NCBI RefSeq assembly: GCF_021491375.1 | Contig: NZ_JAKEVY010000004.1 | Coordinates: 186,001 to 250,000 of the forward strand | From: Flavihumibacter fluminis | Lineage (GTDB): Bacteria > Bacteroidota > Bacteroidia > Chitinophagales > Chitinophagaceae | Reading direction: 5' to 3' | Length of the DNA stretch: 64,000 nt | Shown here: positions 1 through 8,519 of the stretch, piece by piece | Numbering within the stretch: the first letter of the stretch is position 1 | Layout: each line of letters opens with the position of its first letter | Position numbers and translations under genes: made by a program | Notes under the pieces: generated by a model | What the model was told of the DNA's origin: nothing | The model's database searches: none | Seen by the model: only the letters and a program-made list of their open reading frames with translations

Positions 1-567
1 TACCTTCACAAAACAGTATTGGGAGCAGAAAAGATGCTGGTGAATAGTATTCGTCGGGCCAAGTATTTACTCCAATCAGGCACCAACCTGCCTATTCCCT
101 CTCCCGTGCTGGAACTTTTCCTTAATCAACAGACGCCTCTCCCTTTGGAAGGCGATCGGCTGGATGCCTTTTGCCAGTTGGATGATTACGACCTGATGGC
201 TGCTGTAAAAATCTGGAGTCACCACCCCGATAAGGTATTGTCCACCCTCTGCCGGATGCTGATCAACCGGAAACTGTTGAAAGTGAAGTTACAGGCAGAA
301 CCCATGGAACCAGCTTCAGTGGCTGCCATCCGTCAAAACCTGTTGCAGCAGACCGGCTTCTCAGAAGCAGAACTGGACTATTTTGTATTCAGTGGAGAAA
401 CCAGTAATACAACTTATGATCCAAGGGAAGAAAGGATCCGTATACTTTTCAAGAACGGGACGGTGCGAGATATATCGGAAGTAGATAATGCACTTATTCA
501 GCACAATTTATCCCGCCCTATTAAAAAATACTACTTTTGCTATTTAGATCCGGGATCGGCTACATAA
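1..567 (+). CDS. HD-domain phosphohydrolase-like protein, 3' part (5' end outside window)
   Basis: The reading frame is open from base 1, so the gene enters from outside the window; only the last 188 codons are present. The visible part is a helical C-terminal region with no HD metal motif, which would lie upstream. I assign it to the HD-superfamily hydrolases because in many Bacteroidota a ~400-residue HD-domain protein of this type sits directly before lpxD, and the tail (ending in PIKKYYFCYLDP) looks like that family's C-terminus. An internal TTG at base 19 and ATG at base 34 are not convincing starts. The gap to lpxD is only 13 bases, so the two are probably co-transcribed. Family membership is an inference from the C-terminus and context; substrate is unknown. 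Confidence 0.6.
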   Translation, partial: YLHKTVLGAEKMLVNSIRRAKYLLQSGTNLPIPSPVLELFLNQQTPLPLEGDRLDAFCQLDDYDLMAAVKIWSHHPDKVLSTLCRMLINRKLLKVKLQAEPMEPASVAAIRQNLLQQTGFSEAELDYFVFSGETSNTTYDPREERIRILFKNGTVRDISEVDNALIQHNLSRPIKKYYFCYLDPGSAT

Positions 568-580
568 AATAATTTATTCT

Positions 581-1633
581 ATGCAATTCAGTGCTTCACA
601 AATCGCACTACTCATTAATGGCAAAGTAGAAGGAGATGCTCAGGCAACAGTGGGATCATTTGGAAAAATCGAAGAAGCCAAAGCCGGACAACTGGCCTTC
701 CTGGCCAACCCCAAATACGAAGACCATCTTTACACTACCAGCGCATCCATCGTTATCATCAACGAAAACCTGGAACTCCGCCAGCCGGTTAGAGCCGCGC
801 TGATCAGAGTGCCGGATGCGTATACTGCCTTTGCTACGCTGTTATCCAAATACCAGGAATTAAAAACCCAGCAACTCGTTGGCCGGCAGGAGCCGGTTTA
901 CGTAGCTGATTCAGCTAAAATCGGCGATCAGGTTTTCCTGGGGGCTTTTGTATACATTGGCGAAAACGTAGTAATAGGCAACAACGTAAAAATATTCCCC
1001 AACAGTTTTATTGGTAACAATGTCCGCATTGGCGATAACACCATCATCCATGCAGGAGTAAAAATTTACCACGACTGCCAGCTCGGCAAAAATATCAATG
1101 TACATGCGGGAACCGTGATTGGCAGTGATGGATTTGGCTTTGCGCCACAGGCAGATGGCAGTTTCAAAAAAGTACCACAGATCGGCAATGTAATAGTGGA
1201 AGATTATGTTGAGATTGGCGCAAATGCAACTATAGATCGTGCTACTATCGGCTCAACCATTATTCGCAGTGGTGCCAAGCTGGATAACCTGATCCAGGTA
1301 GCACATAATGTAGAAGTTGGAAATAATACAGTAATCGCAGCACAGGCCGGTGTAAGTGGCAGTACCAAAATCGGGAACAATGTCATGATCGGCGGACAGG
1401 CGGGCATCGTGGGCCATATCAGCATAGCCGATGGTACCAAGATCAACGCACAAAGTGGTGTTAGCAAGTCCATCAAACAACCCAATACAGCAGTAACCGG
1501 ATCGCCGGCCTTTGATTACACCAGTGCCCTGCGCAGCCAGGCATTGAGTCGCAATCTGCCCGACCTTGAAAAAAGACTCAAAGAACTGGAACAACTCGTT
1601 AAACAATTGCTGGCAGAACGGGTGAATCTCTAA
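581..1633 (+). CDS. lpxD: UDP-3-O-acylglucosamine N-acyltransferase LpxD
   Basis: LpxD catalyses the third step of lipid A synthesis in the cytoplasm, moving a hydroxyacyl chain from acyl-ACP to the 2-amino group of UDP-3-O-acylglucosamine. The 350-residue protein has the usual two-part build: an N-terminal uridine-binding domain (about 1-100, with AFLANPKYEDHLY) and a left-handed beta helix of hexapeptide repeats (about 105-310). The probable catalytic histidine is His242 in QVAHNVEVG. The C-terminal helix (about 325-350) fits the trimer-forming tail. Length is normal for the family. It is followed after about 45 bases by lpxC/fabZ and then lpxA, the standard Bacteroidota lipid A cluster. 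Confidence is high. Confidence 0.97.
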   Translation: MQFSASQIALLINGKVEGDAQATVGSFGKIEEAKAGQLAFLANPKYEDHLYTTSASIVIINENLELRQPVRAALIRVPDAYTAFATLLSKYQELKTQQLVGRQEPVYVADSAKIGDQVFLGAFVYIGENVVIGNNVKIFPNSFIGNNVRIGDNTIIHAGVKIYHDCQLGKNINVHAGTVIGSDGFGFAPQADGSFKKVPQIGNVIVEDYVEIGANATIDRATIGSTIIRSGAKLDNLIQVAHNVEVGNNTVIAAQAGVSGSTKIGNNVMIGGQAGIVGHISIADGTKINAQSGVSKSIKQPNTAVTGSPAFDYTSALRSQALSRNLPDLEKRLKELEQLVKQLLAERVNL

Positions 1634-1655
1634 TTTCCCTTTTGGATTGATGCGT

Positions 1656-1663
1656 TATATTTG
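1656..1663 (+). promoter_or_regulatory. Possible TAnnTTTG -7 element before lpxC/fabZ
   Basis: TATATTTG matches the Bacteroidota -7 consensus TAnnTTTG exactly and lies 16 bases before the ATG at 1680. No TTG was found at the expected -33 distance, so it would be a weak or internal promoter. If it is used, the upstream ATGs at 1647 and 1650 cannot be the translation start. Confidence 0.35.
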
Positions 1664-1679
1664 CCCATCAATTTTAAGT

Positions 1680-3086
1680 ATGGACGCAAATTTCAATCCC
1701 GATAAGCAGCATACCGTTGGAGCGGAGATCAGTATTTCAGGAACCGGCCTGCATACCGGTGTCAAAGTTGACATGACCTTTAGGCCTGCCGCACCCGGAT
1801 TTGGAATTCAGTTTCAGCGGATTGACTTAGCCGGACAACCCATCATCAAAGCGGATTGTGACCTTGTAACAGATACATCCCGTGGTACTACCCTGGAAGA
1901 TAATGGTGCCAGAGTTAGCACGGTTGAACATGTGCTGGCTGCTCTTGTAGGTATGGGGGTAGATAATGTGCTGATTGAAATCAATGGCCCTGAAACTCCG
2001 ATTATGGATGGCAGTTCACAGCCCTTTGTGGAACTTCTGCAGGAAGTCGGTGTTCAGGAACAGCCCGCAGCTAAAGCCTGGTATAGCATTGATGAGAATA
2101 TCTATCATTACGATGAGAAAAAGCGCGTTGAGATGGTGGCCATGCCTTCCATGGATTACCAGATTACAACCCTGATCGATTTCAATAGCCCTGTTCTGGG
2201 CACCCAGCACGCCGGCCTCAAGAACATGCGGGAGTTTGTGAAGGAAATCAGTCCCTGCCGAACCTTTGTATTCCTACATGAACTGGAGATGTTGCTTGAT
2301 AACAACCTTATCAAAGGAGGCGACATTAATAATGCCATTGTGGTAGTGGACAAGCCCGTAACCGAAGATGAAATGCAACGATTGGCAAAATCTTTTGGAC
2401 GGGATAAAATGGAAGTAAAGCACGAGGGCTACCTGAACAACCTGGAGCTGCGCTTCCCCAATGAACCCGCCAGGCACAAATTGCTGGATGTGGTGGGCGA
2501 CCTGGCCCTGATCGGATATCCTGTAAAAGCGAGGATCATTGCCAACCGCCCCGGTCACAGTACCAATGTGGAGTTTGCCAAAAAGATCAAGCAGTACATC
2601 AAAAAGAACCGGCACCTCAAAGACGTTCCGGTATATGATTGCAACCAGCCTCCCATTTATACAGCGCAGCAGATTGAACAGACCTTACCACACCGCTATC
2701 CTTTTTTACTGGTAGATAAGATTATTGAACTTACCGATAAAGTAATTGTGGGAGTGAAGAATGTAACCTTCAATGAACCCTTCTTCACCGGGCATTTTCC
2801 TGGTAACCCAGTTATGCCGGGTGTGCTACTCTGTGAAGCCCTGGCGCAAACCGGAGGCATCCTGGCCATCAACTCCATGCCAGCCGGGCAATACGATACC
2901 TATTTCTTAAAAATCGATAACTGCAAATTCAAGCAGAAGATCGTACCTGGTGACACCATGCTCCTCAAAATGGAACTCTCTGCCCCTATCCGCAGAGGCA
3001 TCTGCGAAATGCGGGGAACCGTTTATGTAGGAAATAAGCTCTGTGCCGAAGCCGATATGGTGGCACAGGTGGTGAAACGGGTATAA
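1680..3086 (+). CDS. lpxC/fabZ: Bifunctional UDP-3-O-acyl-GlcNAc deacetylase / 3-hydroxyacyl-ACP dehydratase (LpxC-FabZ fusion)
   Basis: This is a two-enzyme fusion characteristic of Bacteroidota. Residues about 1-310 are LpxC, the zinc deacetylase that commits UDP-GlcNAc to lipid A. The zinc ligands are visible as His84 (STVEHVLAAL) and His266/Asp270 (HKLLDVVGD), with a further histidine in NRPGHSTN. Residues about 325-468 are FabZ, which dehydrates 3-hydroxyacyl-ACP; its catalytic pair is His372 (GHFPGNP) and Glu386 (LLCEALAQ). The fusion couples two enzymes competing for the same hydroxyacyl pool. I chose the ATG at 1680 (468 aa, normal length, directly before the conserved HTVGAEISISG); in-frame ATGs at 1647 and 1650 would add 10-11 unconserved residues and overlap a possible -7 element. 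It lies between lpxD and lpxA. Confidence 0.96.
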   Translation: MDANFNPDKQHTVGAEISISGTGLHTGVKVDMTFRPAAPGFGIQFQRIDLAGQPIIKADCDLVTDTSRGTTLEDNGARVSTVEHVLAALVGMGVDNVLIEINGPETPIMDGSSQPFVELLQEVGVQEQPAAKAWYSIDENIYHYDEKKRVEMVAMPSMDYQITTLIDFNSPVLGTQHAGLKNMREFVKEISPCRTFVFLHELEMLLDNNLIKGGDINNAIVVVDKPVTEDEMQRLAKSFGRDKMEVKHEGYLNNLELRFPNEPARHKLLDVVGDLALIGYPVKARIIANRPGHSTNVEFAKKIKQYIKKNRHLKDVPVYDCNQPPIYTAQQIEQTLPHRYPFLLVDKIIELTDKVIVGVKNVTFNEPFFTGHFPGNPVMPGVLLCEALAQTGGILAINSMPAGQYDTYFLKIDNCKFKQKIVPGDTMLLKMELSAPIRRGICEMRGTVYVGNKLCAEADMVAQVVKRV

Positions 3087-3091
3087 TCACC

Positions 3092-3099
3092 TATTTTTG
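3092..3099 (+). promoter_or_regulatory. Possible TAnnTTTG -7 element before lpxA
   Basis: TATTTTTG fits TAnnTTTG. Transcription would start near 3103, exactly at the first base of the hairpin at 3102-3122, and the lpxA ATG is at 3134. No clear -33 TTG was found. The placement suggests lpxA has its own short structured leader. Confidence 0.4.
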
Positions 3100-3101
3100 C
3101 A

Positions 3102-3130
3102 CGTCAGATTAAAAATCTGACGTTTTTTTT
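3102..3130 (+). terminator. Intrinsic terminator or attenuator hairpin between lpxC/fabZ and lpxA
   Basis: A perfect 9-bp stem (CGTCAGATT paired with AATCTGACG) with a 3-base loop is followed at once by eight T residues. This is the form of a rho-independent terminator on the + strand. It lies inside the lpx cluster, 15 bases after the lpxC/fabZ stop and 3 bases before the lpxA ATG. It should end or reduce transcription from lpxC/fabZ, or act in the lpxA leader. Confidence 0.75.
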
Positions 3131-3133
3131 AAT

Positions 3134-3940
3134 ATGATTCATCCACATACCTATATACATCCGAACGCGAGGCTGGCCACCAATGTGAAAGTTGATCCCT
3201 TTACTGTTATCCACCAGGACGTGGAGATCGGTGAAGGAACCTGGATCAGCAGTAATGTGACCATCATGGAAGGTGCCCGCATCGGCAAAAACTGCCGGAT
3301 TTTTCCTGGGGCGGTTATTGCAGCCGTTCCTCAGGATCTGAAATTTGAAGGCGAATATTCCATCGTTGAAATCGGCGATGACACAACCATACGGGAATTT
3401 GTAACCATTAATCGCGGAACCAAAGACCGGGGTCGCACAGCAGTTGGAAAAAACTGCCTGATCATGGCGTACAGCCACCTGGCACATGACTGCATTATCG
3501 GGAATAATGTAATCATGAGTAACAATGTACAGATGGCCGGACATGTAACCGTGGGCGATTGGGCCATTATTGGTGGCGTGAGTGCGGTGCATCAATTTGT
3601 ACAGATCGGTCAGCATGCTTTTGTAAGCGGCGGATCTCTGGTAAGCAAGGATGTACCTCCCTTTATCAAAGCAGCCCGTACACCCCTTTCCTATGCAGGG
3701 GTTAATTCAGTGGGACTGAAACGCCGTGGCTTTAGTGTAGATCGCATCAATCATATCCTGGATATCTATCGCATTCTCTATAACAAGGGCATGAATACTT
3801 CCCAGGCGCTGGAATTCATTGAAGAGGAATTCAGCGCTACCGATGAGCGGGATGAAATTGTAACCTTTATCCGGGAAAGCGGAAGGGGTATCATCAAGCG
3901 ATACACCAAAGGAAGCACGGATGACGATATCTCTATCTGA
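3134..3940 (+). CDS. lpxA: UDP-N-acetylglucosamine O-acyltransferase LpxA
   Basis: LpxA is the first enzyme of lipid A synthesis; it transfers a 3-hydroxyacyl chain from ACP to the 3-OH of UDP-GlcNAc. The 268-residue protein opens with hexapeptide repeats (about 1-190, e.g. IHPNARLATNVKVDPF) forming the left-handed beta helix. It contains the family signature SHLAHDCIIGNN with catalytic His118, and ends in the helical acyltransferase C-domain (about 195-265, GLKRRGFSVDRINHI). Length is normal. The start follows a terminator-like hairpin, so expression may be uncoupled from lpxC/fabZ. Its 3' end overlaps the next ABC ATPase gene by 20 bases, implying translational coupling. Confidence 0.97.
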   Translation: MIHPHTYIHPNARLATNVKVDPFTVIHQDVEIGEGTWISSNVTIMEGARIGKNCRIFPGAVIAAVPQDLKFEGEYSIVEIGDDTTIREFVTINRGTKDRGRTAVGKNCLIMAYSHLAHDCIIGNNVIMSNNVQMAGHVTVGDWAIIGGVSAVHQFVQIGQHAFVSGGSLVSKDVPPFIKAARTPLSYAGVNSVGLKRRGFSVDRINHILDIYRILYNKGMNTSQALEFIEEEFSATDERDEIVTFIRESGRGIIKRYTKGSTDDDISI

Positions 3941-4559
3941 TACGGGTAAACGCTATAACCGCGAATGGATTTTTCGCGGGCTTTCCTACGAATTTACAAT
4001 CGGCAATGCGTACGCTATAACCGGACCAAATGGTTCAGGCAAGTCCACTTTATTACAGGTACTGGCAGGAGCTGTGGCACATTCGGAAGGTAAGATAAGC
4101 TGGACAAATGCGGCCGGCATCATTGACCCCGACCAGGTATACAAGCAACTTTCTATTGCAGGACCTTACCTGGATTTGATTGAAGAGATGACTGCCCTGG
4201 AGTTTTTGCAATTTCATCAATCCTTCAAACCCTTTTTGCCCGGGTTTTCAATTGACGACATGCTGGAGCGTGTGGGGCTTCAAAATGCCCTGAACAAGCA
4301 AATCCGCTTTTATTCTTCAGGAATGAAACAGCGCATCAAGTTGATCCAGGCTATTTTTTCGGATACAACACTCTTATTGCTTGACGAACCCTGCTCCAAC
4401 CTGGACGCATCAGGAATTAGCATGTACCAGGCACTAATGGAAGAATTTAGCCAGAACCGGCTGGTAATTGTAAGCAGTAATGACCCTCAGGAATATGGAT
4501 TTTGCCAGGAGAAATTATCCATCCTCGACTGGAAACCGGTAGCAAAAAAAATCCGTTAA
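3921..4559 (+). CDS. ABC-type ATP-binding protein, stand-alone
   Basis: This 212-residue protein is a single ABC nucleotide-binding domain. The Walker A is GPNGSGKST (residues 35-43), the signature region is SSGMKQR (about 132-138), and the Walker B is LLLLDEP with a following D-loop SNLD. No membrane segments are present and no permease gene is adjacent. In several Bacteroidota a similar short ABC ATPase follows lpxA, but its partner and substrate are not known to me. Signature and size resemble exporter-type subunits rather than solute importers. The start overlaps the end of lpxA by 20 bases; the stop overlaps that of the convergent alanine dehydrogenase gene by four bases, leaving no room for a terminator. 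Confidence 0.85.
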   Translation: MTISLSDTGKRYNREWIFRGLSYEFTIGNAYAITGPNGSGKSTLLQVLAGAVAHSEGKISWTNAAGIIDPDQVYKQLSIAGPYLDLIEEMTALEFLQFHQSFKPFLPGFSIDDMLERVGLQNALNKQIRFYSSGMKQRIKLIQAIFSDTTLLLLDEPCSNLDASGISMYQALMEEFSQNRLVIVSSNDPQEYGFCQEKLSILDWKPVAKKIR

Positions 4560-5770
4560 CGCCTGCTTGCGATCAGCAGGTTCAGATCCGTGTACTTCAG
4601 GTTAAAACGCTGGCTGAGGTGAAAATGCGTAAGTGCTCCTTTAAACAAGTAAATGCCGCTGCGCAGGTAGATTTTTTGCCAGATCAGGTTTTCTATCCCT
4701 CCTTCTTCAGCAGCTTCGAGCAATAAGGGCATCAGAACATTGCTGATGCCATGTGAAGCCGTGCGGGCAAATCCGGATGGAATATTGGGAACACAGTAAT
4801 GAATCACCCCGTATTTCATGAAAATCGGATGTTCATGACTGGTAATTTCAGAAGTTTCAAAACATCCGCCGCTATCGATACTAACGTCAATGATCACACT
4901 ACCAGGACGCATGTTACTGACCATCTCCTCTGTAACAACAACAGGAGCTCTGCCGGTACTGGAACCGAGTGCACCTACCGCTACTTCGCAGGTCTTGAGT
5001 TGTTTGGCCAGGATCTTGGGTTCCAGTACGGAGGTCCAGAGTCGGTGACCGATATTATTCTGCAATTGTTTCAGCCGATACACACTGTTATCGAACACTT
5101 TTACAGAGGCGCCCAGCGCGATGGCCGCCCTCGCAGCATACTCTCCAACTATTCCGGCACCTATGATGATAACTTTGGAAGGTGGAATTCCGGATATCCC
5201 TCCCAGCAAAACACCCTTACCATGATTAGCCGAACTCAGGTATTGACCGGCAATTAACATCACTGCACTTCCTGCAATTTCACTCATACTGCGAACGATG
5301 GGCAGAGACCCACTTTCATCTTTGAGTTGTTCAAAGCAGAGGGCGGTAATTTTTTTGTCCATCATTTTCTCCAGCAAGGCAGCTTTAAGCAGCGTGGTAT
5401 GCATGGGAGAAATGATAACCTGGCCCATTTGAAGCAGCGGAATATCCTCTTCAATTACAGGAGCACTTTTTACCAGGATGGGAGCCTTGTACACTTCAGC
5501 CTTATCATACACGATACGCGCCCCCGCTTCACTGTAATCACGATCACGGAAATGAGCCGCATCACCAGCATTGTGTTCGATGGTAACCTGGTGGCCATTG
5601 CTCACAAGAACGCCCACGGCATCCGGAGTGAGAGAGACCCGATTTTCCTGGAATGCTATTTCTTTCGGAATACCAATATGCAATTGGGCGCCGGTTGGTT
5701 TTACATCCAGTGTCTCTTCCAGTGTTTCATAACTGAAGGAGGTGCTGATAAAAGGTTTTTGTTGCGACAT
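4556..5770 (-). CDS. ald: Alanine dehydrogenase (AlaDH/PNT family)
   Basis: Probable NAD-dependent alanine dehydrogenase, interconverting alanine and pyruvate plus ammonia. The 404-residue protein carries the AlaDH/PNT N-terminal domain after a ~30-residue lead (IGIPKEIAFQENRVSLTPDAV, about residues 33-53). A Rossmann NAD-binding domain follows, with the glycine motif GAGIVGEYAARAA (about 203-215), and then the family C-terminal region (HGISNVLMPLLLEAAEEGG). It is slightly longer than the ~370-residue Bacillus enzyme because of the N-terminal extension, which is common in Bacteroidota. A membrane transhydrogenase alpha subunit would share the fold but would have a different neighbour (pntB), not seen here. 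It lies 46 bases downstream of tsaE on the same strand. Confidence 0.88.
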   Translation of the reverse strand: MSQQKPFISTSFSYETLEETLDVKPTGAQLHIGIPKEIAFQENRVSLTPDAVGVLVSNGHQVTIEHNAGDAAHFRDRDYSEAGARIVYDKAEVYKAPILVKSAPVIEEDIPLLQMGQVIISPMHTTLLKAALLEKMMDKKITALCFEQLKDESGSLPIVRSMSEIAGSAVMLIAGQYLSSANHGKGVLLGGISGIPPSKVIIIGAGIVGEYAARAAIALGASVKVFDNSVYRLKQLQNNIGHRLWTSVLEPKILAKQLKTCEVAVGALGSSTGRAPVVVTEEMVSNMRPGSVIIDVSIDSGGCFETSEITSHEHPIFMKYGVIHYCVPNIPSGFARTASHGISNVLMPLLLEAAEEGGIENLIWQKIYLRSGIYLFKGALTHFHLSQRFNLKYTDLNLLIASRR

Positions 5771-5816
5771 GAAATGGATCGAATTGGAAAATTACAATTT
5801 CTACGGCGATTTTTGG

Positions 5817-6239
5817 CTAAGAAGCAGTTGAATCCCTGAGTTCGAGGTAGCGGGTGGTTGGGTCCTCAACCCGGATGGTAATGGTAACCAGGTCATCTGG
5901 CAGGAGGCGCGGGATTTTTTCTGCCCATTCAATAAAACACCAGTGGTTTCCTACCAGACAATCTTCTATACCGGCATCGACGGCTTCTTCTTCTGATTTA
6001 AGCCGGTAACAATCTATGTGGAAAACGGGGCCGCTTTCGCTGGCATATTCATTTATGATGGAAAAAGTTGGACTGCCTACCGGATCTTTCACACCAAGGG
6101 CATCACAAAGTGCATGAACCAGGGTGGTTTTGCCCGCTCCCATGGGTGCATTAAAAGCAATGATACGTGGCTGTTTAAGGTAATTCAGAATTTCCCGGGC
6201 CACAACGGGCAATTCTGAGTGGGTAAAACGTCGAACCAT
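5817..6239 (-). CDS. tsaE: tRNA threonylcarbamoyladenosine biosynthesis ATPase TsaE
   Basis: TsaE is the P-loop ATPase that works with TsaB and TsaD to make t6A37 in ANN-decoding tRNAs. The 140-residue product has the Walker A MGAGKTT (about residues 33-39) and the family motif SPTFSIINEY, followed by a conserved FHIDCYRL. It ends with the usual short beta tail (TRYLELRD). I prefer the ATG at 6239; a TTG at 6245 would add two residues but lies inside a TAATTTTG element (6250-6243 read on -), which if used would place the transcription start almost at the ATG. It is divergent from the copper ATPase gene and probably co-transcribed with ald. Confidence 0.93.
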   Translation of the reverse strand: MVRRFTHSELPVVAREILNYLKQPRIIAFNAPMGAGKTTLVHALCDALGVKDPVGSPTFSIINEYASESGPVFHIDCYRLKSEEEAVDAGIEDCLVGNHWCFIEWAEKIPRLLPDDLVTITIRVEDPTTRYLELRDSTAS

Positions 6240-6242
6240 ATC

Positions 6243-6250
6243 CAAAATTA
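6243..6250 (-). promoter_or_regulatory. Possible -7 element for tsaE, implying a leaderless transcript
   Basis: Read on the minus strand this is TAATTTTG (TAnnTTTG). Its last base is three bases before the tsaE ATG, so the predicted transcription start falls at or next to the A of the start codon. No -33 TTG at the usual spacing. Confidence 0.4.
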
Positions 6251-6288
6251 GGGCAATTTAACCGCCTCTATGCCACCCAGGCTTTTCG

Positions 6289-6296
6289 TAAATTTG
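6289..6296 (+). promoter_or_regulatory. Possible -7 element for the copper ATPase gene
   Basis: TAAATTTG matches TAnnTTTG and lies 25 bases before the ATG at 6322 in the 82-base divergent gap with tsaE. A -33 TTG is not evident. No CueR- or CsoR-like palindrome was recognised. Confidence 0.4.
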
Positions 6297-6321
6297 TTCA
6301 TTAACAGGTAAAAGATGAAAT

Positions 6322-8460
6322 ATGGAATCAATTAACTGGAAAGTAGAAGGAATGACCTGTTCCAACTGTGCCCTCAGTGTAACGAAATATCTTGAAAAAG
6401 AGGGTATGCAGAATGTGAAAGTCAACCCGATTGACGGCGATGTTCATTTTGAAACAGTTCACTTCGATAAAGAAAAGCAGGTTAGTTTAACCAGGGGGAT
6501 TTCCTCCCTGGGGTATGCCGTTATAGATGAAAAAGCAGCCAAACAAGCACAGGATCAGCAACCGCCTATGAACAAGTACCTGCGGTATATGCTGATCTGC
6601 CTGCCATTTACACTGGTACTTATGTTGCACATGATACCGGGATTACATTGGGACTGGCTGATGAACCCCTGGGTCCAGCTCGCATTGAGTTTACCGGTTT
6701 ATGTAATCGGCATGTATCATTTTGGTCGCAGTGCCTGGAAGAGTCTGCGTTCAGGAGTTCCAAACATGAATGTATTAATTGCCCTGGGGGCAACTGCTGC
6801 ATTTGTATATAGCCTGGTGGGCATATTCCTTGATCAGCCCGGCGATTATCTCTTTTTTGAAACTGCAGCAGCAATCATTACCCTGGTGTTTTTGGGTAAT
6901 TACCTGGAGGATCTTTCCATTCATAGCACGCAACGCGAACTGAACAAACTGGTCAAGAGTCAAAAAGTAATGGCGAACATGATTGCCTTTGACGACCAGC
7001 ACCAGGAGTTGATTTTCCCCATTGAGAATACACACCTGAAAAGTGGCGATCTTATCCTGATAAAAAATGGAGAGCAGGTTCCTGCGGATGCTAAAATATT
7101 ATGGGGTGAGGCCAGCGTGAATGAATCCATCATCACTGGCGAAAGTGAACCCATTTTAAAAAAGCAGAAAGACCTGCTGATTGGGGGCAGCCTGTTATTG
7201 GAAGGAACTGTAAAAGCACAGGTAACAGCCGGAGCGGATCAGTCGGTATTGGCAAATATCATTAACCTGGTGAAAAAGGCTCAAGGCGATAAGCCACCCG
7301 TACAACGAATGGCCGACCGGATCAGTGCGATTTTCGTGCCGGCGGTGCTGGTGATTGCATTGCTGACATTTGTGTTGAATTATTTTTTTCTGTCAGGCTC
7401 CTCTGACCATGCCTTGCGAGATTCATTAATGCGCAGCATTGCGGTATTAGTGATCGCCTGTCCCTGTGCCATGGGCCTGGCCACACCTGCGGCGATCGCT
7501 GTAGGGCTGGGTCGTGCTGCCCGAAAAGGAATACTCTTTAGAAATGCCAAATCCCTGGAAGCATTTAAAGATATCAAACAGGTGGTCTTTGATAAAACAG
7601 GCACACTCACCACCGGCAGTTTCACCATTCAGCAATTTGAATCGTTGGGGGTATCGACAGATGAATTCAAAAGAATAGTGGTATCGCTGGAAAAATATTC
7701 CAATCACCCAATTGCGCAGGCGATTAGTCGCGAGTGGAAAAACAACAACCTGATACGCTGGGCTTCCATAGAAGAAGTTAAAGGCAAAGGCATGAAAGCA
7801 ATGAGCAAGGACGGTGATCATTACTGGGCCGGCTCTTATGAAATTGCAAATAACCATACCCGTGAGGATCATCACAATGTTTATGTCCTGCGCAATGGAG
7901 AGCTGATTGGCTGGATTGATGTGCGCGATGAAGTACGACCAGAAGCTAAGGAGGTGGTGGATTACCTGCATAGCAAAGGAATTCATACTGTATTGCTCAG
8001 TGGCGACCGGCAGGCGAAGGCAGCGGTTATTGCTTCCCAACTGGGCATCCAGGAAGTGATTGCGGAAAAATCACCGGAACAAAAACTGGCGATCATTGAA
8101 GAACGCAATACAGCTATACCTACAGCAATGGTGGGCGATGGCATCAATGATGCGCCGGCACTGGCAAAGGCTTCCATTGGCATCTCGCTGAGTGATGCTT
8201 CCCAGGTAGCGATGCAAACTGCCGATATTGTGCTGATGAATCATGGATTGACACAATTGCCGGAAGCGCTGGGATTGGGCAAACACACGCTGCTTACAAT
8301 TAAACAGAATTTATTCTGGGCCTTTGCGTATAATGTAGTAGCGATTCCGGTTGCCGCATTTGGATTTCTGACTCCCGCCATCGGTGCACTGGTAATGGGC
8401 CTCAGTGATGTTGTGCTGGCAGTGAATTCGGTGCGGCTTTTTGTGAAGCGCGTGAAGTAG
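6322..8460 (+). CDS. copA: Copper/heavy-metal translocating P1B-type ATPase
   Basis: An inner-membrane pump that exports Cu(I) or a similar soft metal using ATP. In order: one heavy-metal-binding domain with MTCSNC (residues 11-16); transmembrane segments from about residue 88 on; the actuator loop with TGES; the ion-channel motif CPC (380-382, in VIACPCAMGLATP); the phosphorylated Asp424 in DKTGTLT; the SNHPIAQAI motif typical of P1B pumps; the hinge motif GDGINDAPALAKASIG; and two final transmembrane helices. CPC with a single HMA domain favours Cu(I) (P1B-1), but Ag or another thiophilic metal is possible. At 712 residues it is a compact member. It is the only metal-resistance gene visible here. 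A purine-rich tract begins immediately after its stop codon. Confidence 0.93.
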   Translation: MESINWKVEGMTCSNCALSVTKYLEKEGMQNVKVNPIDGDVHFETVHFDKEKQVSLTRGISSLGYAVIDEKAAKQAQDQQPPMNKYLRYMLICLPFTLVLMLHMIPGLHWDWLMNPWVQLALSLPVYVIGMYHFGRSAWKSLRSGVPNMNVLIALGATAAFVYSLVGIFLDQPGDYLFFETAAAIITLVFLGNYLEDLSIHSTQRELNKLVKSQKVMANMIAFDDQHQELIFPIENTHLKSGDLILIKNGEQVPADAKILWGEASVNESIITGESEPILKKQKDLLIGGSLLLEGTVKAQVTAGADQSVLANIINLVKKAQGDKPPVQRMADRISAIFVPAVLVIALLTFVLNYFFLSGSSDHALRDSLMRSIAVLVIACPCAMGLATPAAIAVGLGRAARKGILFRNAKSLEAFKDIKQVVFDKTGTLTTGSFTIQQFESLGVSTDEFKRIVVSLEKYSNHPIAQAISREWKNNNLIRWASIEEVKGKGMKAMSKDGDHYWAGSYEIANNHTREDHHNVYVLRNGELIGWIDVRDEVRPEAKEVVDYLHSKGIHTVLLSGDRQAKAAVIASQLGIQEVIAEKSPEQKLAIIEERNTAIPTAMVGDGINDAPALAKASIGISLSDASQVAMQTADIVLMNHGLTQLPEALGLGKHTLLTIKQNLFWAFAYNVVAIPVAAFGFLTPAIGALVMGLSDVVLAVNSVRLFVKRVK

Positions 8461-8505
8461 GGAGGGAAAGGAGGAAAGGAGGATGGAGGAAAGGAAAAGG
8501 GAAAA
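8461..8505. repeat. Purine-only tract with core GGAGGAAAGGAA (copy 1)
   Basis: About 45 bases consisting almost wholly of G and A on the + strand start on the first base after the copper ATPase stop codon and run up to the recQ start. The core GGAGGAAAGGAA (8485-8496) recurs at 20786-20797 (inverted) and at 51783-51794 inside a coding region. It is low-complexity, so independent origin cannot be excluded, but the 12-15 base identities and post-stop placement point to a dispersed element. Confidence 0.6.
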
Positions 8506-8519
8506 CAAAAAAATAACAA

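Noticed and set aside
4799-5839. Long open frames (152 and 170 codons) opposite alanine dehydrogenase
   Set aside because: They are antisense shadows of a fully conserved gene, with no recognisable domain or start context.
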